Below are positions 44,861-54,607 of a stretch of DNA of 64,000 nt, one piece after another. The notes under the pieces are model-generated. The model worked only from the letters and a program-made list of their open reading frames with translations. It did no database searches and was not told the DNA's origin. The position numbers and the translations under genes were made by a program. The stretch comes from JAAFHZ01 sp964247085 (GTDB lineage Bacteria > Cyanobacteriota > Cyanobacteriia > Cyanobacteriales > Chamaesiphonaceae). The stretch lies in the NCBI GenBank assembly GCA_964247085.1, contig CAXTSX010000016.1:4657-68656 (forward strand), given 5' to 3'. Within the stretch, counting starts at the first letter, position 1. Each line of letters opens with the position of its first letter.

Positions 44861-46570
44861 ATGAAAAATCACCTGTTGCCAACTGCTCTCCTGGGTACTA
44901 CTGCCCTAGTTGGCTATGTCACACCGGCAGCAGCTTTATCACCAGTGGAAGTTCAAAGAATTGCCAAACAGCGCACTGTGCAAATTGAAGGATGCAACAA
45001 AGGTTCCGGCGTAATTATTCAAAAGAATGGCAATGATTATACTGTTCTCACAGCAGCCCATGTAGTTAGTGAAAATGGTTGCGAAGTGATCGCCCCAGAC
45101 GATACTAGCTATCGAGTCACCAAGGTGAATATTTTTCCTAATCAAGTTGATTTAGCCGTAGTTAACTTCACCAGCACCAAAAACTACCCAGTTGCCAAAA
45201 CAATCCGTAATTCTGATCTGGTAGAAGCTGGTGAAACTGTCTACGTCTCTGGATTTCCGGTCTCAACAGTCATTGCTAAATCTGTCTTTGCCTTTGTCAA
45301 AGGCGATGTGGTGAGTAATGGTACCAAGCAGCAAGAAAGAGGCTATTCGCTAATTTACAACAACAACACTTTGCCAGGATACAGTGGTGGACCGGTTTGG
45401 AGCGATCAAGGTGAATTGATTGCCATCCACGGTCAGGGCGATATTGATACCAAGTTCAAAGACACTGTCAATGCCGATGTGCGCATTAAGACTGGGTTTA
45501 ATCTGGGTATCACCGTAAATACTTTTACAAAACTAGCTAGTACAGCCGGATTAAATGGTTATGAGCCAGTGGCGATCGCCACCAAGCCTAAGCCGATCGA
45601 TGATTTAATTGCTAGCGGCGTCCAGAAAGAACGTCAAGGTAACTATCAAGGTGCGCTGACGGATATGAATCGAGCCATCGCCCTCGATGCCAAGAATTCT
45701 CGACCCTACTATGGACGGGGCTTAGCGAAGGCGCAGTTAGGAGATAATAAAGGAGCGATCGCCGACTACAGTCGCGCTATTGCCCTTAATCCTATTTTTA
45801 CTAACGCCTACCACAATCGCGGTTTTTCTAAGTCTGAACTTGGTGATGAAAAAGGAGCCATTAAGGACTACAACAAGGCTATTACCTTGAATCCGAAGGA
45901 TGACCAAGCCTACAATAATCGGGCTAGTGCCAAGTCAGAGGTTGGAGATAAACAAGGAGCGATTAGTGATTGGAATCGAGCAATAAATATAAATCCAAAC
46001 TATGCTTTCGCCTACCATAATCGAGCCATTATGGAAGCTCGGTTGGGGAATTTGCAAAAGGCTCAGAATGACTGGAACCGCGCTCTACAAATTGATCCGC
46101 AGCTAGCACCAGCCTACCGCAACCGGGGCAATGTTAAGTCTTTGTTTGGAGATGCGAGAGGAGCCATCCAAGACTACAATCGGGCTATTGCTCTCAATCC
46201 TAAAGACGCTCAATCTTTCTATAATCGTGCCCATACCAATTCTGGATTAGGTAATAAAAAAGAGGCGATCGAAGACTATAACCGAGCGATCGCTCTCTAC
46301 CCCAATGACTTTCAATCGTATTACAACCGGGGCATTGCTAAGTTTGAATTAGGCAATCGGGAAGCAGCGATCGAAGATTACACCCGCGCTATTGCCATTA
46401 ATCCGAGCTTTTCTTATGCCTATCATAATCGGGGATTTGTGAAGTCGGCTTTGGGAGATAAAGCAGGCGCACTGTTGGACTGGAAAAAAGCCGCTGATAT
46501 ATTTAATCGACAGGGGCAGATAGCTAATTATCGGAAGTCTTTGGCAGCGATCGAACGTCTAGGCTCCTAA
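44861..46570 (+). CDS. Secreted trypsin-like serine protease with TPR repeats
   Basis: 569 residues from ATG 44861; the frame is open to 44771 but the signal peptide (TALLGTTALVGYVTPAAA) begins at 44861. Protease domain with triad His67 (LTAAHVV), Asp97 (NQVDLAV) and Ser175 (LPGYSGGPVW). From about residue 250 to the end there are eight or nine TPR units with the pattern (G)DKxGAIxDYNRAIxLNPxxxxAYxNRG. Probably an exported protein-binding protease; the substrate is unknown. This S1-TPR pairing recurs in cyanobacteria. Confidence 0.88.
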   Translation: MKNHLLPTALLGTTALVGYVTPAAALSPVEVQRIAKQRTVQIEGCNKGSGVIIQKNGNDYTVLTAAHVVSENGCEVIAPDDTSYRVTKVNIFPNQVDLAVVNFTSTKNYPVAKTIRNSDLVEAGETVYVSGFPVSTVIAKSVFAFVKGDVVSNGTKQQERGYSLIYNNNTLPGYSGGPVWSDQGELIAIHGQGDIDTKFKDTVNADVRIKTGFNLGITVNTFTKLASTAGLNGYEPVAIATKPKPIDDLIASGVQKERQGNYQGALTDMNRAIALDAKNSRPYYGRGLAKAQLGDNKGAIADYSRAIALNPIFTNAYHNRGFSKSELGDEKGAIKDYNKAITLNPKDDQAYNNRASAKSEVGDKQGAISDWNRAININPNYAFAYHNRAIMEARLGNLQKAQNDWNRALQIDPQLAPAYRNRGNVKSLFGDARGAIQDYNRAIALNPKDAQSFYNRAHTNSGLGNKKEAIEDYNRAIALYPNDFQSYYNRGIAKFELGNREAAIEDYTRAIAINPSFSYAYHNRGFVKSALGDKAGALLDWKKAADIFNRQGQIANYRKSLAAIERLGS

Positions 46571-46695
46571 TTATCTGTCTAAAGTATTGATGAAGTTCAG
46601 CCAAATTACTATTTTAGGTAGACGAGCTGCAAAGATGATAGTTAATATTGGGCATGTGGGGCAAATGCACCATCTGTTTACATTAGATAGTGAAG

Positions 46696-47259
46696 ATGGC
46701 TACGATCAGAACACTTTGTGCTAATGACCCAGCCGTCGCTATTAAAGCCATGATTGATGGGCTAATGACTTATAAGTTAATCCAGAATTTTCAACTGGAT
46801 TTCATGACATTTGGCACTTGGGAAAATAACGTCTGTTATGGCTGTTCGGCGACTATTACTCTGCTCAAATTGTTAAATTTAAATTCTGCTTCAATTCAAC
46901 TGGGGAATGATTTGAACCGGGCGAGACTTATTCCTACTAGTTTGTCAGATTTATTGAATTTTGAAAAAGCGATCGATATGTTTCGGCGGGGTAGCTTTTC
47001 AGAAATAGAAGAATACTTTGGTCTGCCCATCTCCAAAACATTTTGTATTCCATGGTATTGTCACGCTGGCAATTTACCAGGTCAGTTGCCCAAAATAATC
47101 AAGTTCTGGGAAGATTTTACTGGCCATAAATATAAACCTTTGACTAGTCAAGGCTTTAGCATTTATAAGTCTCCTAAAAATGAGTCAAAAAAAGATTTTT
47201 ATAAGCGTTGGGCAACTGCGGTGGCTGCCAATAGTATAAGTTGCAGCCTAATGGCTTAA
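46696..47259 (+). CDS. Unknown protein (187 aa)
   Basis: ATG 46696 (an in-frame GTG lies at 46690). No signal peptide or membrane helix. Notable segments: an N-terminal helix ANDPAVAIKAMIDGLMTYKL, a Cys pair in NNVCYGCSATITLLKLL, and a Trp/Cys segment TFCIPWYCHAGNLPG. I do not recognise the family. It lies between the protease-TPR gene and bioA (convergent); the ribosome site is weak. Confidence 0.6.
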   Translation: MATIRTLCANDPAVAIKAMIDGLMTYKLIQNFQLDFMTFGTWENNVCYGCSATITLLKLLNLNSASIQLGNDLNRARLIPTSLSDLLNFEKAIDMFRRGSFSEIEEYFGLPISKTFCIPWYCHAGNLPGQLPKIIKFWEDFTGHKYKPLTSQGFSIYKSPKNESKKDFYKRWATAVAANSISCSLMA

Positions 47260-47293
47260 CCTGGTGTAAAGGCTAATTCTTTTGAGATCGATC

Positions 47294-48613
47294 TCATAAA
47301 CTATCCAAGATTCGCTGAATGCCAATATAGACGATCGATAGCTCCTCATCAGTAATGCAATAAGGCGGCATGAGATACAGCACATTCCCCAAAGGTCGCA
47401 GCAATAAACCCTGTTCGATCGCTAGTTGCCGAATCTTCATACCCACTTCATCGAGATATCCCTTGCCTTGATCATCCCCAATATTCATGGCCGCGATCGT
47501 TCCCTGTACCCGCACCTGATTCACCAACGGATGCTGACGCAAATTCTCCAAATGCGACCAATGCTGCGCTGCCATGCCCGCAAAAATTGGTTGATATTCT
47601 GTCAACAATTCCAACCCAGCCAAAGCCGCTGCACAACCCAACGGATTTGCAGTATAACTATGACCATGATACAAAGTATGCAGGGGGTCGTCACTATAAA
47701 AACCCTGGTAAATCTCTTCTGTGCTAATCGTTACCGCAAAGGGTAAAAAACCGCCAGTAATTCCCTTCGATAAACAAATCAAATCTGGTGATACCCCAGC
47801 TTCCTGACAGGCGAAATTTGATCCAGTCCGCCCAAAACCAGTCATCACTTCATCAAAAATCAACAAAGTATGATGTTTGGTAGCCAGCTGCCGCAGTTCC
47901 TGCAAAAACTGCTTCCGACACATCTGCATCCCTCCAGCACCTTGCACCAGTGGCTCGATTATAATCCCTGCATAGGTTTGTGATGCTAGCTTCTGCTCAA
48001 TATCCTGTAAAATCTCTGCTTCCCGCTGCTCGATCGATTCATCCCCATCATAGGTAGCCGGATATCCTACTATTTCTACCTGAAATAGCAAATCTTGAAA
48101 CACCGCCGAGAAGATCGATCGACTGCCGATCGACATGGCTCCAAAGGTGTCACCATGATAAGCACCTGTAAAAGAGAGAAAAGTTGATCGAGCTTCGCCC
48201 TGATTAGCCCAATATTGATAGGCCATTTTCAGAGCTATTTCTACCGCGTTAGAACCATTATCGCTATAAAAAACCCGCTGTAAATTATGGTAGTGCGACA
48301 GCTTCCCGTGAAGTTCCCTCACGGGCTGGGCTGGCACGTTTAATCTTGCAACTAGTTGAGTCGCCAACTGCTCTGCTGGTTCATGACTGAACCCCGAAAA
48401 AATCACATGCTCTAAGGTTTGCGCCTGTGCATAAATCGCTTGAGCAATCCGAGGATGACTATGGCCATAGGTATTTACCCACCAACTAGAAATACAATCA
48501 ATCAGCTGTCGCCCATCAGCTAGCTCTAGCCACACCCCCTGTGCCGACTTTACCACCAGTGGCTCTGGCGAAGTTTTAGCCGAGAAGTAAGGATACCAAA
48601 GATGAGGATGCAT
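47294..48613 (-). CDS. bioA: Adenosylmethionine-8-amino-7-oxononanoate aminotransferase
   Basis: 439 residues, PLP-dependent class III aminotransferase of biotin synthesis. SCISSWWVNTYGHSHPRI matches BioA, with FDEVMTGFGRTG and the PLP lysine in LSKGITGGFLP. ATG 48613. It begins 3 bp after the thiE stop, so the two are co-transcribed. Many cyanobacteria use BioU in place of BioA, so its presence is a useful lineage marker. Confidence 0.94.
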   Translation of the reverse strand: MHPHLWYPYFSAKTSPEPLVVKSAQGVWLELADGRQLIDCISSWWVNTYGHSHPRIAQAIYAQAQTLEHVIFSGFSHEPAEQLATQLVARLNVPAQPVRELHGKLSHYHNLQRVFYSDNGSNAVEIALKMAYQYWANQGEARSTFLSFTGAYHGDTFGAMSIGSRSIFSAVFQDLLFQVEIVGYPATYDGDESIEQREAEILQDIEQKLASQTYAGIIIEPLVQGAGGMQMCRKQFLQELRQLATKHHTLLIFDEVMTGFGRTGSNFACQEAGVSPDLICLSKGITGGFLPFAVTISTEEIYQGFYSDDPLHTLYHGHSYTANPLGCAAALAGLELLTEYQPIFAGMAAQHWSHLENLRQHPLVNQVRVQGTIAAMNIGDDQGKGYLDEVGMKIRQLAIEQGLLLRPLGNVLYLMPPYCITDEELSIVYIGIQRILDSL

Positions 48614-48616
48614 TAT

Positions 48617-49768
48617 TTAAGGCCGAAAAGGAATCTGCGTTTTCTTGGTTTGAGCCGGAGTAGTGCTATTGCTATTATCTTTTTGAGGACTGACGGTTTG
48701 GCTCTCAGCCACTGAAGATATCTGTGGTTGACGAATAGGCGATCGATTAAGTTGCGATAAGAAATACTGCACGCCCAAAGAGGGCTGCTCCGCCATCATA
48801 ATTGCTCTAACGACAGCTATTGATCGACCACCGTTCTGAATTACATCTAAAATGTTGTTTTGGTCAATGCCACCGATCGCAAACCAAGGAACGGTGGCAT
48901 GTTCAGCCGCATAACGCACGTATTCTAAACCAGAAGCGCTTTTCCCAGCTTTCGTTGGTGTTTCATAAACTGGTCCGACCCCGATATAGTCGGCACCCTC
49001 TTGCAAGGCTTTTTCCATCTCACTGGCATTAGTTGTAGATCTACCCACAATTTTTTGGGAGCCTAAAATTTGCCGAGCTAAGGCGATCGATATATCATTT
49101 TGACCTAAATGCACGCCATCAGCACCCACGGCCAAAGCTAAATCCACTCGATCATTGACAATAAACAGCGCTCCATAGTTGTGGCAAAGCTGACAAAGTT
49201 GTTGTGCTTGCTCTAACCGCACAGCATCATCACTCGTTTTGTCACGATATTGCACCAAGGTTAAACCACCTTGTAAAGCTTTTTCGACACTGCCCAGCAA
49301 ATCTGGCACAGGCATCGTAACCAAATATAGTCGAGCTGAAGCTAATATTTGGCGGCTGCGATAGGAAACCAGCTGTGATTCTAAGGTATAGACCCGATAG
49401 CGAAATTGCTTGCAGCTGCTACTCATGCTGCCAGTCACCAGCTTGCTATATTCCTCTAAAACCCGCAGGGCTTCTTGCACCCGACTGAAATTAGCGATTA
49501 ATAATTGTTCAATGCTCTGACGCTGTTCTTCACCTGCATGGGTGAGGCTAGTACCCACGTCGCCAGGTGTATTGCGAGCGGCACGTAGTTCGGGGGTATG
49601 CCAAATGGCTAATTCTTGGCGCAGATTCTTACATTCTTGAGCTAGATCACTGTCATCCAAACCAAAGCGGCACCATTCTTCAATAATCCGCAAACCCTCT
49701 CGCGATCGATCAAGATTGGCATCTAAAATTCTTTGAATAGTTGGTTGTAAAAGGTTGAAATCAGTCAT
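48617..49768 (-). CDS. thiE: Thiamine phosphate synthase with N-terminal extension (cyanobacterial ThiE)
   Basis: 383 residues from ATG 49768 (a GTG at 49798 is also in frame). The N-terminal half (QRILDANLDRSREGLRIIEE ... FSRVQEALRVLEEYSKL) is the all-helical domain typical of cyanobacterial ThiE. The catalytic half has LVQYRDK, NDRVDLALAVGADGVHLGQ, VGRSTTNASEMEKA and FAIGGID. A C-terminal Ser/Gln-rich tail of about 35 residues is unusual. Couples HMP-PP and thiazole phosphate. First gene of thiE-bioA. Confidence 0.93.
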   Translation of the reverse strand: MTDFNLLQPTIQRILDANLDRSREGLRIIEEWCRFGLDDSDLAQECKNLRQELAIWHTPELRAARNTPGDVGTSLTHAGEEQRQSIEQLLIANFSRVQEALRVLEEYSKLVTGSMSSSCKQFRYRVYTLESQLVSYRSRQILASARLYLVTMPVPDLLGSVEKALQGGLTLVQYRDKTSDDAVRLEQAQQLCQLCHNYGALFIVNDRVDLALAVGADGVHLGQNDISIALARQILGSQKIVGRSTTNASEMEKALQEGADYIGVGPVYETPTKAGKSASGLEYVRYAAEHATVPWFAIGGIDQNNILDVIQNGGRSIAVVRAIMMAEQPSLGVQYFLSQLNRSPIRQPQISSVAESQTVSPQKDNSNSTTPAQTKKTQIPFRP

Positions 49769-49930
49769 ATTTAAAAACGGATAAGGGCGGGTATTCACCC
49801 GCCCTGGGGCTAACTTTAAAATCTACTCAATATCGATAAGAGGTGAAAAATTTATACCAGCCAAAACGATAATAAATTCTAAATTCACTAATCGCTAATT
49901 TTTAATATCAACCCTTACGATGGGGAGTTT

Positions 49931-49982
49931 GAGGGGGTGCGTCCCGCCCCTCAATGGGGGGGCTGGGGGTCAGAACCCCCAG
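49931..49982. repeat. GC-rich double-hairpin extragenic element
   Basis: In the 256-bp thiE-FKBP gap. Two hairpins stand side by side: GAGGGG (49931-49936) with CCCCTC (49947-49952), and CTGGGGGT (49963-49970) with ACCCCCAG (49975-49982) around a CAGA loop. A seven-G run lies between them. The text resembles repeats I associate with cyanobacterial spacers; only one copy is in the window. Confidence 0.5.
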
Positions 49983-50024
49983 ATCCAGGTTTTCCCAATC
50001 ATTAAGTTATAAAAAAAGTTTACT

Positions 50025-50558
50025 TTACTTAACGCCGATTAATTCCACATCAAACAGCAGCACAGCATTAGGAGGAATCACGCCACCAGCACCACGCGCA
50101 CCATAGCCTAATTCAGATGGAATAATTAGTTGACGACGACCGCCTACCTTCATAGTACTCAATCCTTCATCCCAACCTTTGATCACTTGACCAGTACCAA
50201 TTTGGAACTTAAAAGTTTGATTCCGATCGCGAGAACTATCAAACTTTTTACCGTTTTCCAGGGTGCCAGTGTAGTGAACTTCTACAGTTTGACCCTTTTG
50301 TGGCACTGCTCCAGTACCAACAGTAGTTTCGACATATTTGAGGCCCGAAGGCGTGGTAATTGGTGGAGTAGAAATTGGTTCAGGCATTTTTTTCTTTACT
50401 GGAGTTTTAGGTTGAGGGGCAGCCGCCGGTTTGCCAGAAGTCATCGCAACAACTGGTGTCACATCGGCGTTGGCTGCTGGGGGAGTAGTGAATTGGGCAA
50501 AAAGCACCAACACTGTACAAAGGGTCATGACACCCAAACTAATTAAAATTTCACGCAT
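50025..50558 (-). CDS. FKBP-type peptidyl-prolyl isomerase, exported
   Basis: 177 residues. N-terminal signal (LISLGVMTLCTVLVLFAQF, then PPAANA cleavage), a Pro/Lys-rich spacer, and one FKBP domain (GTGAVPQKGQTVEVHYTG, SSRDRNQTFKFQIG, GQVIKGWDEGLSTMKVG, GVIPPNAVLLFDVELI). Acts on prolyl bonds in the periplasm or thylakoid lumen. 41 bp downstream of the E2 gene on the same strand. Confidence 0.93.
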   Translation of the reverse strand: MREILISLGVMTLCTVLVLFAQFTTPPAANADVTPVVAMTSGKPAAAPQPKTPVKKKMPEPISTPPITTPSGLKYVETTVGTGAVPQKGQTVEVHYTGTLENGKKFDSSRDRNQTFKFQIGTGQVIKGWDEGLSTMKVGGRRQLIIPSELGYGARGAGGVIPPNAVLLFDVELIGVK

Positions 50559-50599
50559 ATGGTTTTTTGGATGTGCGGCTGCTCAGATTTTATCATTCA

Positions 50600-51898
50600 T
50601 TACATCGTTAGGCTGCTAGCATTGGTTTCTAGTAGTTTAGCTAAGTCTTGCAAGAAAGCAGCAGCATCAGCACCATAGATAATCCGATGATCGGCAGTCA
50701 TATTGACCTGCATTTGTTGACGCACCGCAATGGCACCCTCAGCAGTGGCGACTACCGTAGGCCGGGAAGCACCGATCGCTAAAATCGCCCCAGTACCGGG
50801 AGGCAGAATGGCATCAAATTTATCCACCCCAAACATCCCCAGGTTAGACAGGGTAAAGGTACCACTGCTGTACTCTTCTGGTTTGAGCTGTTTAGCGCGC
50901 GATCGATCGACTAAATCCTTCCAAGCGCGGGATAGGGAGTAAATATCCATTTGGTCCGCATTAGCCAAGACTGGGGTAATTAAGCCCCCATCAGGCATCG
51001 CCACCGCCACAGCAACATTGACCGCACCATGCTGTTGCAAACCGGCATCGGTATAGCTGGCATTTACTACTGGATATTTAGCCAAGGTCACAGCTGTGGC
51101 CTTAGCCAGCAAGGCGGTCATAGTCACACCTTTAGGCTTGAGCTGCTTATAGAGTTTGTCGAGGCTATCAGTGGTAATGGTATAGCCGGTGCGGAAAGTC
51201 GGTACCGCTAAGCTGCTGACCATGTTGCGGTTAACGGCTTGCTGCAAAGTGTTGAAAGGTGTCAGTTTAGCCACTGGTACACCAGCCGGTAGTGCTGCCG
51301 TAGGAGCCACCGCCGCCACACCCATCGCCACCGCTGCTAGCGGAGCAGCAGAAGGACTGGCCATATTAGCCGGTAATGGCTGTCCAGCAGCCTTAGCCAC
51401 ATCAGCCGCTACCACCCGACCGTGGGGGCCAGTACCTGCCAATTGTGCGATGTCAACGCCCATTTCCTTGGCTAGTTTCTTGGCACGGGGGGAAGCGATT
51501 AATCGACCACTAGGCTGAGCCACAGGAGCCACGGTGGGCGCATTAGTCGGGATGGTATCATTTACCGGAGCCGCAGTCGGAGTAACAGCAGCAGCAGGGG
51601 AACTAGCCGTGGCCGGTTTTCCTTGGCCACGCTGCTTGGCTTCCTCCATTTCCTCCATGGTTTCGGCAATCAGCGCAATGGTCTGACCGACTGGTACCGA
51701 TTCACCAGCTGCCGACATAATAATGGCGACATATCCCTCAGCAAAAGATTCAACATCCATGTCTGCTTTGTCGGACTCTACCACCAGGACAGTTTCGCCC
51801 TTTTCTACTTTGTCCCCGGCGGCTTTTGCCCAGGATACGATTTTGCCCTCGGTCATGGTAGAACTCAAGGCGGGCATGAACACTTCACGAATTGCCAT
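50600..51898 (-). CDS. pdhC: Dihydrolipoyllysine-residue acetyltransferase (pyruvate dehydrogenase E2)
   Basis: 432 residues. One lipoyl domain with the lipoyl Lys in VESDKADMDVESF, an Ala/Pro-rich hinge, an E1/E3-binding domain (ASPRAKKLAKEMGVDIAQLA), a second hinge, and a catalytic acyltransferase domain with the HxxxD-type motif MTADHRIIYGADAAAFL and PAVPTFRTGYTI-like substrate part. Forms the core of the pyruvate dehydrogenase complex making acetyl-CoA. ATG 51898. Confidence 0.94.
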   Translation of the reverse strand: MAIREVFMPALSSTMTEGKIVSWAKAAGDKVEKGETVLVVESDKADMDVESFAEGYVAIIMSAAGESVPVGQTIALIAETMEEMEEAKQRGQGKPATASSPAAAVTPTAAPVNDTIPTNAPTVAPVAQPSGRLIASPRAKKLAKEMGVDIAQLAGTGPHGRVVAADVAKAAGQPLPANMASPSAAPLAAVAMGVAAVAPTAALPAGVPVAKLTPFNTLQQAVNRNMVSSLAVPTFRTGYTITTDSLDKLYKQLKPKGVTMTALLAKATAVTLAKYPVVNASYTDAGLQQHGAVNVAVAVAMPDGGLITPVLANADQMDIYSLSRAWKDLVDRSRAKQLKPEEYSSGTFTLSNLGMFGVDKFDAILPPGTGAILAIGASRPTVVATAEGAIAVRQQMQVNMTADHRIIYGADAAAFLQDLAKLLETNASSLTM

Positions 51899-52030
51899 AG
51901 GGAATTTTTAAGCTAAAAGTTATGTGACTGAAAAACAGTTGAGTCAGTTGGACATCTTAACATTTTTATTAGAAACGGCAGCAGGAATCTGTTTAGACTC
52001 TTGCTGCCGTAAATATTTTAAGCGATCGAA

Positions 52031-52465
52031 TTAAATGATGCCGCGTATTTCCATGACAATGCCGTCACGCAATAGTATTTCGGTATTCATTTTTTCAATG
52101 AGGTTATCGCCCACTTGGACAGCAAATGTACTATCTAGCTGGGTAATGCCTACTTCTTGGTTTAATTCCAAAAATTGGACTTGTTGCAACTGTTGCAGAA
52201 CACCGTTTTTTTGCTCTAGCAATTGGCTTTTTTGCTCATTGACTTGAACTTGAATGCTTTCAATTTGTTGCATTACTTGCGGGCCAGGTGGCTGCAAAGA
52301 CTGCTGTTTGACTGCGGCAATAGCTTGCTGCCCCTGCATTTCTAGTTGCTGAAGCTGGCTATCAACTTCGTTGATTTGCCCTTGCATGGCCTGCTGGGTT
52401 TCATCTTTCCAGCGCTGGGTCACGACAGTTTTAACGTTGACGACCCGCTTAAGTAATAAGTCCAT
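52031..52465 (-). CDS. YlqD-family protein
   Basis: 144 residues: MDLLLKRVVNVKTVVTQRWK at the N-terminus, a long Gln-rich coiled coil (about residues 25-95), and a C-terminal beta part (VGDNLIEKMNTEILLRDGIV). This is the YlqD layout known from Bacillus and cyanobacteria; the function is unknown. It lies between the acyl-ACP synthetase gene (42 bp upstream) and the E2 gene on the same strand. Confidence 0.83.
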   Translation of the reverse strand: MDLLLKRVVNVKTVVTQRWKDETQQAMQGQINEVDSQLQQLEMQGQQAIAAVKQQSLQPPGPQVMQQIESIQVQVNEQKSQLLEQKNGVLQQLQQVQFLELNQEVGITQLDSTFAVQVGDNLIEKMNTEILLRDGIVMEIRGII

Positions 52466-52507
52466 AAAAATTCCAGAAATAATGATGATTTTGCTCGGAC
52501 AATTTGT

Positions 52508-54436
52508 CTAATTAGCAAACATTTCGTTAATAGTATCGCGATAGCGTTCCATGACCACATGTCTCTTTAGAGACAGTTTTTGGGTTAATAACCCATTCTC
52601 GACTGAAAATGGTTCCGGCAGCAACCTAAAGGTGACAATCCGATCGTCCGATCGATAGCCTGGTCGATCTTTCACCAGTCTGGTTAATTCGCTTCTGAAC
52701 AAGTCGGTGAGGCGAGGATCAGCAAGATCACCAGCGACCCAAGGCTGCGGCTGGGTATTTCCCCAGCTAACTAGCGCTTCTTGATTGGGGACAATTAAGG
52801 CTCCCAAATATTTAGCATCTTGACCCACCAACATAATTTGGTCAATGTAATTACTAAATAAACAGGCACTCTCGATCGATAGCGGTTCAATATTTTCGCC
52901 ATTGCTTAAGACGATCGTATCTTTGGCGCGGCCAGTAATGGTCAAATCTCCTTGGGGAGTCAACCAGCCCAAATCGCCACTGTCGAACCAGCCTTCGGGA
53001 TCGATCGCCTTAGCGGTAGCTTCGGGGTTGCGATAGTAGCCCTGCATGATCTGTGGACCCCTAATCAAAATTAGACCCCGTTCGCCAGTCGGCAAGGTTT
53101 TCCGGGTGTCTAAGTCCACAATCCGAATCTCGGTAGCGGGCATCGGCTGGCCAGAAGTGGGGCGCAGATTTCGCCAGGGTCGCCGGACATTGGTAATCGG
53201 CGAGGTTTCGGTGAGGCCATAGCCCACCAAAATGCTGACTCCCACAATGTCAAAAAAGTTATCGATGTGCAGAGGCAAAGCGCCGCCGCCGTTAATGATG
53301 TGTTTAATCTGACCGCCAGTAGCCGATCGGACTTTTTGATAAACCAACTTGTCACCTAGTTGATGCAGTGGTTTTAGTACTAGACTTTTCAACTGGGCAC
53401 CCAGTTTATTACCAGAGCTAAACTGCCTGTCTATATCTAACCCGGTGACAATGCGATGTGCTTGCAGATAATCTTGGCTGATTTTGAAGAAAAAGTTAAC
53501 CAGCTTTTGCTTATTGGCGGGTTGCTCGCGAAACTGCTTCTGAGCACCTTCATAGATTGATTCCCACAACCGGGGTACGGCCACCATATAGTGCGGTTGA
53601 TGTTCGCGCAGATCCTGCTTGAGGTAACGAATGTTGGTATAAGTCTGGGTACAACCTTGCGACAGCAAAAAGTATTCGCAACTGCGTTCGTAACTGTGCC
53701 AGGAGGGCAAAATGCTTAATACTCGATCGCCTGCGCGCGGCTGCAAAACAGTGCCACAAGTATTGATTTGATGCAGCAAATTAGCATTGGTCAGCATTAC
53801 GCCCTTGGGATTACCGGAAGTACCGGAGGTGTAAATCAGAGTGGCCAGGTCGGTCGGCTGCAAGTTGGGGGGCTGCCAGGTGCCAGTGCGACCCAGAGCT
53901 AAGAGCTGCTCAAAATTCAACACCTTAATCGGGATCGAGACATCTGGATCTTCATCCGAGAGCAGAATAACTAGTTCGATCGGCTGATCATACAACTGAC
54001 TACCGAGTTTCTGGAGAGTTTTTAGATCTTCCACAATCAGCGTTTGGCTCTCGCTGTTATCTAAAATAGAAAATAATTCTTGGGTTTCGGCCTGGGAGCT
54101 ACGCACCGCGTTAAATGCCCCAGACATCATCGTGCCTTGGTCGGCAATAAACCAGCGCGGACTATTATCAGCAAACATCGCAACTGCTGTGCGCGGTTTC
54201 ACGCCTAGCAGTTGCAGACCAGTGGCAAAAGCCAGCATCTGGTCATACATTTCCTGGTAAGTAATGGAGACCGGTGGCTGCAGGTGGGGCGCGTGCAATG
54301 CCACCACCTGACTAAAACGCTGCGCTGCCAGCGGCCAAATCTCGGCTAATGAATTGATTCCCAGGTAACTGGCTGTCTGCTCGAAGTTCTGACGTTCTAG
54401 AGCGGTCAGCGGATAGGGATAATTTTGAGCAGCCAT
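52508..54436 (-). CDS. Long-chain acyl-ACP/acyl-CoA synthetase (AMP-binding)
   Basis: 642 residues. Activates free fatty acids; in cyanobacteria the single Aas-type enzyme loads them on ACP for recycling. ATP motif LIYTSGTSGNPKGVMLTN, adenylation core VGYGLTETSP, GWFDSGDLGWL and the Lys-containing C-terminal LTQKLSLKRHVVMERY. Long-chain class by length and by the SWHSYERSCEYF linker. ATG 54436. Confidence 0.92.
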   Translation of the reverse strand: MAAQNYPYPLTALERQNFEQTASYLGINSLAEIWPLAAQRFSQVVALHAPHLQPPVSITYQEMYDQMLAFATGLQLLGVKPRTAVAMFADNSPRWFIADQGTMMSGAFNAVRSSQAETQELFSILDNSESQTLIVEDLKTLQKLGSQLYDQPIELVILLSDEDPDVSIPIKVLNFEQLLALGRTGTWQPPNLQPTDLATLIYTSGTSGNPKGVMLTNANLLHQINTCGTVLQPRAGDRVLSILPSWHSYERSCEYFLLSQGCTQTYTNIRYLKQDLREHQPHYMVAVPRLWESIYEGAQKQFREQPANKQKLVNFFFKISQDYLQAHRIVTGLDIDRQFSSGNKLGAQLKSLVLKPLHQLGDKLVYQKVRSATGGQIKHIINGGGALPLHIDNFFDIVGVSILVGYGLTETSPITNVRRPWRNLRPTSGQPMPATEIRIVDLDTRKTLPTGERGLILIRGPQIMQGYYRNPEATAKAIDPEGWFDSGDLGWLTPQGDLTITGRAKDTIVLSNGENIEPLSIESACLFSNYIDQIMLVGQDAKYLGALIVPNQEALVSWGNTQPQPWVAGDLADPRLTDLFRSELTRLVKDRPGYRSDDRIVTFRLLPEPFSVENGLLTQKLSLKRHVVMERYRDTINEMFAN

Positions 54437-54520
54437 AATTACATCGGGTTCAACACTGTAGGAATATATCTAGATTACCTCGACAGATCCCAGGTTATCG
54501 ATCGAGATATGCCAAAAAAG

Positions 54521-54565
54521 TAACTGGCTATCTTGATGAAGAAGATTTATCAAGATAGCCAGTTA
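54521..54565 (-). terminator. Terminator of the DUF4870 gene
   Basis: A perfect 17-bp inverted repeat (54521-54537 and 54549-54565, loop 11 bases). On the minus strand the stem is followed by a six-T run (AAAAAAG at 54513-54519 on plus). It lies 43 bp after the DUF4870 stop and also separates it from the synthetase gene. Confidence 0.88.
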
Positions 54566-54607
54566 GGTCGCACAGACAGCTGAGTAAAGTCTGTAATGAG
54601 ACTAAAC

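Noticed and set aside
47283..47296. Palindrome TGAGATCGATCTCA at the bioA stop as an operator
   Set aside because: It overlaps the stop codon of the last gene of its unit and is explained by a HIP1-like GATCGATC core.
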